This document shows, one piece after another, positions 7,014 to 13,700 of a stretch of 13,878 nucleotides of DNA (its first letter is position 1; the number at the start of each line of letters is the position of its first letter). The notes beneath the pieces were generated by a model, which saw only the letters and a list, made by a program, of their open reading frames with translations, was not told the DNA's origin and made no database searches. Origin of the DNA: Candidatus Omnitrophota bacterium (lineage in GTDB: Bacteria; Omnitrophota; Gorgyraeia; 2-02-FULL-51-18); the NCBI GenBank assembly GCA_023247935.1, contig JAHFFM010000036.1:1-13878 (forward strand), read 5' to 3'. Position numbers and translations under genes: made by a program.

Positions 7014-7073
7014 ACCCAAATATTGCAATAGGCGTGAGAATAAAGATGCAAGAGCTTGGCGTAGATAAAGTTG

Positions 7074-7121
7074 TCCGCCGGAGGCGGATCCGCCGTGCTT
7101 TGTGGCGGAAAGGAAAGCACG
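7074..7121 (+). repeat. Overlapping alternative hairpins (TCCGCC/GGCGGA and CGTGCTTT/AAAGCACG)
   Basis: TCCGCC at 7074-7079 pairs with GGCGGA at 7083-7088. The same GGCGGA forms a 12-bp perfect palindrome with TCCGCC at 7089-7094, which can instead pair with GGCGGA at 7104-7109. CGTGCTTT at 7094-7101 also pairs with AAAGCACG at 7114-7121 across that last arm. These stems are mutually exclusive. There is no gene directly downstream on this strand, so an attenuator role is unsupported; a decayed repetitive element is more likely. Confidence 0.5.
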
Positions 7122-7141
7122 TTAAGCTTTTCTGAAACTTT

Positions 7142-7312
7142 ATTGACCTACGTAAAAGCAATGAGAAGAACGGGTCCTGTCACCCAACGCATTTTTTTTA
7201 TTGTCCAAAAACGCTATCATTCCTCAAAAAACCACTGGTGCGATGTGCTGTCCTTTTTGGACAATAAAAAGAAATGCATTGGGCGCCACCCGTTCTTCTC
7301 ATTGCTTTTGCG
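7142..7312 (+). repeat. Palindromic element C, with arm sequences distinct from A, B and D
   Basis: The outer arms 7151-7175 and 7288-7312 pair at 24 of 25 positions, with one G-T at the odd position. The inner arms 7183-7211 and 7254-7283 pair over about 29 bp with one mismatch and one bulge. The inner arms read ATTGTCC/GGACAAT where A, B and D have TTTATCC/GGATAAA, so both sides have changed together. The outer arms GAGAAGAAC/GTTCTTCTC likewise replace those of the other copies. The unpaired segments GGGTCCTGTCAC, ACGCTATCA, GTGCGATGTGCTGTCC and GCGCCACCC are conserved. The left edge ATTGACCTACGTAAAA (7142-7157) matches the edge of A. Confidence 0.85.
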
Positions 7313-7385
7313 CGCCTTAGTAGATACGCCAAGATGTTGTATCGTCTTCCGCGTCCTATTGCAATATTTGGGTTAAAGCGTTTTT

Positions 7386-7805
7386 TTATTCGGAGATTTC
7401 CGACAGTATGTCCTGAAAGCTGAGTTGGGGAGTGTGGTAAGGTTTTGTTCCCAGATTTCCTCTTAAGAAATTCATCTCCATGGTTTTCAGCGCCGGACGG
7501 TTTTGTGGTTCAAATAAATACACGGTGGATGCAAAAATGCTCGAAACTTCTTCGTTCTCAAGTTGAGGGTTTAATTTCACAACCCTGTCAATCAATTGGA
7601 TATATTGAGGCAGGGAGAGTTTCAGATGAACGTCATATTCGGAAAAAAGAAGCGCGGGCGGAATGAGAGACATGAATTTTTCGCGCTGGCTCATGTAGTG
7701 GCGCCAGTCCTTACCCTGGACAAAAGTTTTTTCTTCAGCCTGAGACAGAGCCGGTAAAGCCATAAAGAGACTCAAAACAATAAAGAAAGTCAGGTTTTTT
7801 TTCAT
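7386..7805 (-). CDS. Small secreted protein of unknown function
   Basis: The 139-residue product starts with a clear signal peptide, MKKNLTFFIVLSLFMALPAL followed by SQA and EEK, cleavable after SQA. It has no cysteine, so it is probably a soluble periplasmic protein. The mature part is mixed helical with conserved-looking segments VHLKLSLPQYIQLIDRVVKL and SSIFASTVYLFEPQNRPALKTMEMNFLRGNLG. I do not recognise the family. The start is well supported: AGGAAGG (plus-strand 7814-7820) lies eight bases before the ATG, and an extended -10 box lies just upstream. The gene is divergent from the LptE-like gene at 7885 across a 79-base gap, and convergent with the small secreted gene at 6597, from which the element C palindrome separates it. 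The stop is followed by a run of A and T, but no dedicated terminator hairpin other than the element is visible. Confidence 0.72.
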   Translation of the reverse strand: MKKNLTFFIVLSLFMALPALSQAEEKTFVQGKDWRHYMSQREKFMSLIPPALLFSEYDVHLKLSLPQYIQLIDRVVKLNPQLENEEVSSIFASTVYLFEPQNRPALKTMEMNFLRGNLGTKPYHTPQLSFQDILSEISE

Positions 7806-7826
7806 TTTTCTTACCTTCCTGCATCA

Positions 7827-7835
7827 ATTATACCA
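7827..7835 (-). promoter_or_regulatory. Extended -10 promoter element for the minus-strand secreted protein
   Basis: On the minus strand this reads TGGTATAAT, a perfect -10 hexamer preceded by the TGn extension. No good -35 box is seen 17 bases upstream, which extended -10 promoters tolerate. Transcription would start near 7820, just before the AGGAAGG ribosome binding site, giving a very short leader. Confidence 0.6.
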
Positions 7836-7852
7836 TAGCCCCTGGATGGTCT

Positions 7853-7881
7853 TTGCGTAAGGCCTGGGGGTGTGATATCAT
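7853..7881 (+). promoter_or_regulatory. Possible promoter for the LptE-like / prfB / secA run
   Basis: TTGCGT (7853-7858) and TATCAT (7876-7881) are spaced by 17 bases, and TGA precedes the -10 box as an extended -10 motif. The predicted start near 7888 falls on the second of two tandem ATG codons (7885 and 7888), which would make the message leaderless. The hexamers are imperfect, so this is tentative. Confidence 0.35.
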
Positions 7882-7884
7882 GCC

Positions 7885-8418
7885 ATGATGCAAAAACGAT
7901 TTGTTTTTTTTATTTCTATATTTTGTCTGGCGCTAAGCACCTCAGTTTCTTTCGCAAGTGAAAACGATTCTCTTTATCAGCGGTTTTCCAGGGTCAAAGA
8001 AGTTAAGGTTTATATTGCCCCGCCTTCCAATCCAACAAATGTGGCTATAGACCCCTCGCTTTTTCAGAAGAAAATGGAAGAAAATTTAAAGAACCGCAAG
8101 AGTGTCCATTTTGCCGTCGTGTCCGAACAAGAGGCTCAGATTAAAGTGGAATCGCAGCTGTTGGGGTATCATTTCAGCGAAGTAGACCCAGTGGACATGT
8201 TGGGCGGAGTAGGGATGGCTGCTCTAGACGCGGCAAAACAAGACCATTTTGCAGCCATGGAAGTGGATATGAAAATTCTTGAGGCGGGCAAAATAATTTG
8301 GAACGACAGGGTGAGAGCATCGGTCACGGATGAGAAAATGACCGAGGCTGAAAGCAAAGAAAAGGTATTGGATAAGGCCGCAAACATGTTTTTGCGCCAG
8401 GCATTCGGGAGAAAATGA
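7885..8418 (+). CDS. Secreted LptE-like periplasmic protein of unknown function
   Basis: The 177-residue protein has a signal peptide (MMQKRFVFFISIFCLALSTS then VSFA and SEN) cleavable after SFA. The mature part alternates strands and helices: VKEVKVYIAPP, a helix LFQKKMEENLKN, AQIKVESQLLGYHF, FAAMEVDMKILEAGKIIWNDRVRASV, and a final helix KEKVLDKAANMFLRQAF. This order resembles LptE (1636-2178), which has ADAVLEASLVDYRRD and GKVLWTKRINGDS in the same places, and related CsgG/LpoB-type periplasmic folds. The similarity is by eye and gives no function. The usual LptE lipobox is missing. A second ATG at 7888 is an alternative start; a Shine-Dalgarno sequence is not evident. The stop overlaps the prfB start as ATGA, so it is the first gene of a coupled run with prfB and secA. 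A glycine-rich patch, DMLGGVGMAALDAAK, is notable. Confidence 0.65.
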   Translation: MMQKRFVFFISIFCLALSTSVSFASENDSLYQRFSRVKEVKVYIAPPSNPTNVAIDPSLFQKKMEENLKNRKSVHFAVVSEQEAQIKVESQLLGYHFSEVDPVDMLGGVGMAALDAAKQDHFAAMEVDMKILEAGKIIWNDRVRASVTDEKMTEAESKEKVLDKAANMFLRQAFGRK

Positions 8419-9522
8419 CAAAAAAAGATATTCTTGAAAAATTAAGCGCATCCTCCGAAAGGTTAGAAGCCTTAGGGAGGTTTCTTTGAAATCACTAAAC
8501 TTCAGCACCGCATTGACGAGCTTGAAAATCAGGTAGCCTCTCCCGAGTTCTGGACTCAAAATGACGGCAAAAATTCAGTTATGCAGGAGCTTAAGCGGTT
8601 AAAATCCCAGGCGGGGCCTTATCGTGAGCTCGAGATTCATTGCAAGGAGATGAAAGGCCTTTTCGGTATTGTCGAAGATTCGGATTTAGAATCTTTAAAA
8701 CATTTGGAAGAAGAAACGCTGGCGCTTGAAAAGAAAATAGAGCTTTTGGAATTTCAAAAGCTTTTGAGCGGTCCCAACGACCCGAACAGCGCGATTTTGA
8801 GCATTAACGCTGGCGCGGGCGGCACGGAGTCCTGCGATTGGGCATCCATGCTTTTGCGTATGTACAATCGCTGGGCGGACGCACATGATTGCCGCGTGCA
8901 GATGGTGGATATTCTTCCGGGCGAAGAAGCGGGTGTTAAAAATGTTACGCTTTTGATCGAAGGAGAATACGCGTACGGATATTTAAAATCCGAAACCGGC
9001 GTTCATCGCCTGGTGCGCATTTCGCCGTTTGACTCGAATAAAAGACGCCATACGTCGTTTGCTTCGGTGGACGTGATCCCTGAAGTGGACGATGACATTA
9101 AAATTGAAGTCAAGGAATCAGAAATACGCGTGGACGTTTTTCGTGCCGGGGGTCATGGGGGGCAGGGCGTCAATACCACGGATTCGGCGGTTCGTATCAC
9201 TCATTTGGCGTCAGGTCTTGTGGCTCAATGCCAAAATGAAAGATCTCAGCTTAAAAATAAAGCTACGGCCATGAAAGTTTTGAAAAGCCGGCTGCATGAG
9301 CGGGAAATGAAAAAGCGCATGGAAGAACAGCAAAAAACATACGGCGAGAAGCAGGAAATCGCCTGGGGCAGCCAAATCCGTTCGTATGTGCTGCATCCTT
9401 ATAACATGGTAAAAGACCATCGCACGGATCATGAGACTTCCAACGCGACAGCGGTTTTGGACGGGGATTTGGATAAATTTATGGAAGCCTATTTACGCGC
9501 GCAAAGCGGGAGTGGATTATGA
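8415..9522 (+). CDS. prfB: Peptide chain release factor 2, expressed through a programmed +1 frameshift
   Basis: RF2 releases finished proteins at UGA and UAA codons. Translation begins at ATG 8415, overlapping the previous stop and preceded by GGGAG. It reaches an in-frame TGA at 8487-8489 after 24 codons and continues in the +1 frame from GAA at 8488. The joined product is 368 residues, a normal RF2 length. Directly after the shift the residues EITKLQHRIDELENQVASPE FWTQND match the usual RF2 N-terminal domain, whose FW..P block is conserved. Downstream are the SPF tripeptide (HRLVRISPFDSNKRRHTSF), which reads UGA, and the GGQ loop (AGGHGGQGVNTTDSAVRITH) needed for peptidyl-tRNA hydrolysis. 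An annotation starting at the ATG at 8581 would lose 55 residues. The frameshift provides autoregulation: scarce RF2 means slow termination at the TGA and more shifting. The stop overlaps secA as ATGA. Confidence 0.95.
8475..8490 (+). promoter_or_regulatory. RF2 programmed +1 frameshift site
   Basis: The site reads GGGAGG TTT CTT TGA A. The Shine-Dalgarno-like GGGAGG lies three bases before the CTT slippage codon, the same spacing as in the Escherichia coli site AGGGGG TAT CTT TGA C. The peptidyl-tRNA on CTT slips by one base to TTT, and reading resumes at GAA. The in-frame stop is TGA, the codon that RF2 itself decodes. Confidence 0.92.
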
Positions 9523-12086
9523 TCGGTTGGATGCTGCAAAAAGTTTTCGGCACGCAAAATGACCGCATGCTCAAAAAATGCGCCTCTTCGGTTGTAAAAA
9601 TCAACCAATTGGAAGCGAATGTTTCGGGTTTAAGCGACGAAGCGCTCAAAGCCAAAACCGGAGAATTCAAGCAGCGCCTTGAGAAAGGCGAGACCTTGGA
9701 TATGATTTTGCCGGAGACTTTTGCGGTGGTGCGTGAGACCTCGAAGCGCGTTCTCAAGATGCGTCATTTTGATTGCCAGCTTATCGGCGGTATCGTGCTT
9801 CATCAGGGAAAAATTTCGGAAATGGCCACCGGTGAAGGAAAAACGCTTGTGGCGACCCTGCCGACTTATTTAAACGCGCTGAGCGGCAAAGGCGTGCACG
9901 TGATTACGGTGAATGATTATCTGGCCAAACGTGACCGCGAATGGATGGGGCCGATTTATGAATTTTTAGGGCTCACCATAGGCGTGATTCAGCACGGCAC
10001 TTCCCCCGAAGACCGCAAAGTAGCATATGGTTCGGACATTACGTACGGCACCAATAACGAATTTGGTTTTGATTTTCTCCGCGACAACATGGTCCGGCGC
10101 ATTGAAAACCGCGTGCAGCGTCCGTTAAATTATGCCATTGTCGACGAAGTGGACAGTATTTTAATCGACGAAGCGAGAACCCCTCTGATTATTTCCGGTC
10201 CCAGCGACGAATCCACGGACAAATACACCAAAATCGACAAAATTATTCCGAGTCTTGTGAAAGAAACGGATTATCAAATCGAAGAAAAAACAAAAACCGT
10301 GGCGCTTACTGATTCCGGCAACAAAAAAGTGGAAGAATTGCTGGGTGTGGAGAATTTATACGATCCTTCGAATGTGGAATTGGTGCATCACGTGAGCCAG
10401 GCGCTTCGCGCGCACGCTCTTTTTAAAATTGACGTGGATTATGTCGTGAAAGACGGGGAAGTACTGATTGTGGATGAATTCACGGGCCGTCTTATGCCCG
10501 GCCGCCGTTATTCGGACGGCCTTCACCAGGCGCTTGAGGCCAAGGAAGGCGTAAAAGTCGAAGAAGAGAATCAGACATTGGCCACGGTCACGTTTCAAAA
10601 TTATTTCCGCATGTACAAAAAATTGGCGGGCATGACCGGAACCGCGCAAACCGAAGCGCAGGAATTCCACGAAATTTATAAATTGGATGTGCTGGCTATT
10701 CCCACGAATCGTGTCATGGCCAGAGCCAATTTCGCGGATAGGATTTATCGCACCGAACGTGAAAAATTTAATGCCGTGGTGAATGAAATCATCGAATCTT
10801 ATAAAAAAGGCCAGCCGGTGCTGGTTGGCACGGTTTCCATTGAAAAATCGGAGCGCTTGAGCAATTTGCTGCGCAAAGCCAACGTGCTGCACAAAGTTTT
10901 GAATGCCAAATACCATGAAATGGAAGCGGAAATTATCAAGCAGGCCGGCCAGAGACAGTCCGTGACTATCGCTACGAATATGGCGGGCCGCGGGACGGAT
11001 ATTGTGCTGGGCGATGGTGTCAAGGATGTGGGAGGTTTGCATGTGATCGGAACCGAAAGGCATGAAGCTCGACGTATTGATAATCAGCTTCGGGGCCGCT
11101 CAGGCCGGCAGGGCGATCCGGGCTCCTCCCGTTTTTATCTTTCCATGGAAGATGATCTTTTGAGAATATTCGGCTCTGACCGTTTGTCCGGCTTGATGCA
11201 GCGGCTGGGGATGGAAGAAGGGCAGGAGATTGAACATCCGTTTATTTCCAAAGCCATTGAAAACGCGCAACAGCGCGTGGAAGGCCGCAATTTTGAAATC
11301 CGCAAACAACTTTTGGAATACGACAACGTCATGAACAAGCAGCGCGAAGTGATTTATGAGGAGCGCCGCAAAGTGCTTGAAGGCGAAAATCTGCGCGAGC
11401 ATTATCTTGGCATGATCGAAGAGGCGATGGAAGCCGTTGTTTCCGGTTATGACCCCAGCCAAGAAGACGCGTTTAAAAGCGTGTCCGAATCCGTCAAAAA
11501 AGTATTTCCCGTTTCTACGGAGGGTCTTGAGGGGATGGATGGCGAGGGTTTGATTGAACAGTTGATTGAACGAGCCAAAAAAGCTTACGAAGAAAAAGAA
11601 AGCCAAATCGGAGCCGATTTCCTGCGGCATTTGGAGCGCATGATTCTTTTGGATATCGTGGATTCCAAATGGAAAGAGCATTTGCGCGGCATGGATAATC
11701 TTCGCGAAGGAATCGGATTGCGCGCTTATGGCCAAAAAGATCCGCTTGTTGAATACAAGCGCGAAGCTTTTGAGGCTTTTCAGGTAATGGTGGATTCCAT
11801 CAAAGAAGACGCTTTGGAATTTATTTTCAAGGTGCAGCCGATGGATCCGGCCAAAGTCCCGCAAGCACCCGTGGCGAAAAAAGCCGCGCCCCTTCAATTT
11901 TTACACCCGGAGGCTTCGCCGGCCTTGAGCCAATTTAGTTCTGAAACCATGACGCAGCAAGAGGAAGCTCCTCTGGCTCCATCGATATCCGTGTCTCATC
12001 AGGCAAGTTCTGACGACAAAGTTGGCCGCAACGAACCCTGTCCATGCGGAAGCGGTAAAAAATATAAAAAATGTCATGGACAATAG
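9519..12086 (+). CDS. secA: Preprotein translocase ATPase SecA
   Basis: SecA drives unfolded preproteins through the SecYEG channel using ATP. The 855-residue protein has Walker A MATGEGKT near residue 103-109 and Walker B DEVDSILIDEAR at 209-220. The preprotein cross-linking region follows, then the second nucleotide-binding domain with TNMAGRGTDIVLGDG and QLRGRSGRQGDPGSSRFYLSMEDDL, and the helical scaffold (SKWKEHLRGMDNLREGIGLRAYGQKDPL). It ends in a linker and a zinc-binding SEC-C motif, RNEPCPCGSGKKYKKCHGQ, which in other bacteria contacts SecB and phospholipid. All expected motifs are intact, and the length is slightly below E. coli's 901. GGGAG (9508-9512) is a good ribosome binding site within the prfB end. 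Its export role fits the neighbouring genes for secreted proteins, but the clustering may be incidental. Confidence 0.97.
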   Translation: MIGWMLQKVFGTQNDRMLKKCASSVVKINQLEANVSGLSDEALKAKTGEFKQRLEKGETLDMILPETFAVVRETSKRVLKMRHFDCQLIGGIVLHQGKISEMATGEGKTLVATLPTYLNALSGKGVHVITVNDYLAKRDREWMGPIYEFLGLTIGVIQHGTSPEDRKVAYGSDITYGTNNEFGFDFLRDNMVRRIENRVQRPLNYAIVDEVDSILIDEARTPLIISGPSDESTDKYTKIDKIIPSLVKETDYQIEEKTKTVALTDSGNKKVEELLGVENLYDPSNVELVHHVSQALRAHALFKIDVDYVVKDGEVLIVDEFTGRLMPGRRYSDGLHQALEAKEGVKVEEENQTLATVTFQNYFRMYKKLAGMTGTAQTEAQEFHEIYKLDVLAIPTNRVMARANFADRIYRTEREKFNAVVNEIIESYKKGQPVLVGTVSIEKSERLSNLLRKANVLHKVLNAKYHEMEAEIIKQAGQRQSVTIATNMAGRGTDIVLGDGVKDVGGLHVIGTERHEARRIDNQLRGRSGRQGDPGSSRFYLSMEDDLLRIFGSDRLSGLMQRLGMEEGQEIEHPFISKAIENAQQRVEGRNFEIRKQLLEYDNVMNKQREVIYEERRKVLEGENLREHYLGMIEEAMEAVVSGYDPSQEDAFKSVSESVKKVFPVSTEGLEGMDGEGLIEQLIERAKKAYEEKESQIGADFLRHLERMILLDIVDSKWKEHLRGMDNLREGIGLRAYGQKDPLVEYKREAFEAFQVMVDSIKEDALEFIFKVQPMDPAKVPQAPVAKKAAPLQFLHPEASPALSQFSSETMTQQEEAPLAPSISVSHQASSDDKVGRNEPCPCGSGKKYKKCHGQ

Positions 12087-12088
12087 TG

Positions 12089-12132
12089 GGGAGTGAGGGT
12101 GGGTAATCTGGCCACAACCCACCCTCACTCCC
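12089..12132 (+). terminator. Perfect 16-bp hairpin after secA, without a U tract
   Basis: GGGAGTGAGGGTGGGT (12089-12104) is the exact complement of 12117-12132, with a 12-base loop. It starts three bases after the secA stop. The GC-rich stem would be very stable, but no run of T follows, so it is not a standard intrinsic terminator. It may be a Rho-assisted terminator, a 3'-end stabiliser, or a processing site between secA and lnt. The near absence of a ribosome binding site for lnt makes its effect on lnt expression an open question. Confidence 0.6.
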
Positions 12133-12152
12133 TATCCTAAGATCATCTACTA

Positions 12153-13685
12153 ATGTTTTCCCTCTACTCTTTTGCCATGATTTTTGTTTCCGCGGCGCTT
12201 CTTTCTCTTCCTTATCATCTGCCTGCCGCCTGGTTTACGGCTTTTTTCGCTTTTATCCCGATTTTTTTCACTTTTGAGAAAAAAACATCGTCTCAGATTT
12301 TCAAAATCTGTTTTATTTTCGGACTTTTTTACCACGCCTCCTTAGGCTATTGGTTGAATTACGTGAACGTGCTGGGTTTTTTACTGCTCTCCGGCTATCT
12401 TTCAATTTACTTTGGTTTTTTTGGTTCCTTGAGCCGTCACTTTTTTGTTCAAAATAATCTTCGCTCAACTTGGTATGTAGCGGGCATCTGGGTGATGCTG
12501 GAGTACGCGCGCGGATTTCTATTCGGCGGCTTTCCCTGGGCGCTGCTTGGTTATTCCCAATGGAAAAATCTTCCGTTTATTCAAATAGCGGATGTGATCG
12601 GCGCGTACGGTGTTTCTTTTTTTGTTATTTGGGTGAATCTCATTCTGTATCGGATTCTTCGCGGCGTCCGTGTGACAAGATATTTGACGGCATTATGTCT
12701 CGTGCTGGTAATCGTTGTCGGTTATGGCGTCGAGCGCCTCCATTCATGGGACAAATTTTACCGCGCGGAAACGCCGAAAGCGACACTGCGTATTTCCGTT
12801 ATCCAGGGAAATATTCCCCAGGATCAAAAATGGGACGCGAAGATTAAAGAAATAATTTTTGAGAAATACAACCGTCTTTCCATGATGGCGTCCATGGAGC
12901 AGCCGGAATTGATCGTGTGGCCGGAAACCTCTTTTCCCGGTTATTTTGAAAACGAACCGATGATGGCGTCGCATTTGAGGTCTGTCGTGCGCCAGGCAAA
13001 AACCAGGCTTCTGGTGGGGGCTCCCATGATGAGCGACTTTGAAAACGGACTTGTTTTTTATAACGGGGCCATTCTTTTTTCATCCAATGGGGAAGAGGCG
13101 GGTCGTTATTCCAAAATGCATTTGGTCCCTTTCGGGGAATACATTCCTTTTGAAGCGCTGCTCGGATTTATCCGGTACTTTGTGGAAATAGGACGTTTTA
13201 GTCCCGGCGCTGACCCAACCATTTTTTCGATCGTTTCGGAGTATCAAAAAATAAAAATAGCGGCTAAATTCGGCGTGCTTATTTGCTACGAAGATATATT
13301 TCCATCCATGGTCAGAAATCTTTGCAGGAACGGCGCGGATTTTCTGGTGAATATCACCAATGACGCATGGTTTGGAAAAACATCCGCGCCTTACCAGCAC
13401 GCCCAGGCTTCAGTTTTTCGCGCCATTGAAAATCGCGTTCCCGTGGTCCGCGCTGCGAACACGGGACTTTCCTGTTTTATTTCAGCCGAAGGCCGCGTGA
13501 CGGCTTCCGTGCAAAAAGACGGGGAGGAGATCATGGTTTCCGGCCATCAAACCCATGACATCACCCTCCGAAAAGGCAGGTCTTTTTTTACTCGTTTTGG
13601 AGACATCTTCTTCTGGCTTGTTCTCGGGATTCTTTTTTTCGCCTTCAAAGAAAAACATAAAAACAGCGGCTATAGCCGGTTGTGA
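12153..13685 (+). CDS. lnt: Apolipoprotein N-acyltransferase
   Basis: Lnt adds the third fatty acid to the N-terminal cysteine of lipoproteins at the periplasmic face of the inner membrane, which is needed for Lol-dependent transport to the outer membrane. The 510-residue protein matches the family length (E. coli 512). It has about seven hydrophobic segments in residues 1-190, then a nitrilase-type domain whose catalytic triad is visible: Glu258 in LIVWPETSFPGYF, Lys321 in RYSKMHLVPFGEYIPFE and Cys378 in FGVLICYEDIFPSMVRN. NITNDAWFGKTSAPYQHAQ is the usual block after the cysteine, and a final membrane segment follows near the C-terminus. Neither ATG at 12153 nor the one at 12177 has a Shine-Dalgarno sequence; the first is kept as it gives full length. 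Its natural substrate here would include the LptE-like lipoprotein. Confidence 0.94.
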   Translation: MFSLYSFAMIFVSAALLSLPYHLPAAWFTAFFAFIPIFFTFEKKTSSQIFKICFIFGLFYHASLGYWLNYVNVLGFLLLSGYLSIYFGFFGSLSRHFFVQNNLRSTWYVAGIWVMLEYARGFLFGGFPWALLGYSQWKNLPFIQIADVIGAYGVSFFVIWVNLILYRILRGVRVTRYLTALCLVLVIVVGYGVERLHSWDKFYRAETPKATLRISVIQGNIPQDQKWDAKIKEIIFEKYNRLSMMASMEQPELIVWPETSFPGYFENEPMMASHLRSVVRQAKTRLLVGAPMMSDFENGLVFYNGAILFSSNGEEAGRYSKMHLVPFGEYIPFEALLGFIRYFVEIGRFSPGADPTIFSIVSEYQKIKIAAKFGVLICYEDIFPSMVRNLCRNGADFLVNITNDAWFGKTSAPYQHAQASVFRAIENRVPVVRAANTGLSCFISAEGRVTASVQKDGEEIMVSGHQTHDITLRKGRSFFTRFGDIFFWLVLGILFFAFKEKHKNSGYSRL

Positions 13686-13700
13686 ACTTGACCGTAATCG

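Larger units (their letters stand above)
7013..7374. repeat. Large nested palindrome enclosing element C
   Basis: The 20 bases at 7013-7032 are the exact reverse complement of 7355-7374. Both outer flanks also share CTTGGCGTA-type sequence in inverted order (7055-7063 against 7325-7333), so the arms look like a longer inverted repeat that has decayed in the middle. Element C sits inside at 7142-7312. The left half also contains a run of TCCGCC/GGCGGA hairpins. The structure fills the whole gap between a plus-strand gene and a convergent minus-strand gene, and no coding frame in it looks real. Confidence 0.75.

Noticed and set aside
10356..11897. Long minus-strand open frames of 235 and 265 residues opposite secA
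   Set aside because: They lie antisense to secA, which has all its motifs intact; their composition (rich in His and Phe) is that of a shadow frame of a conserved gene.
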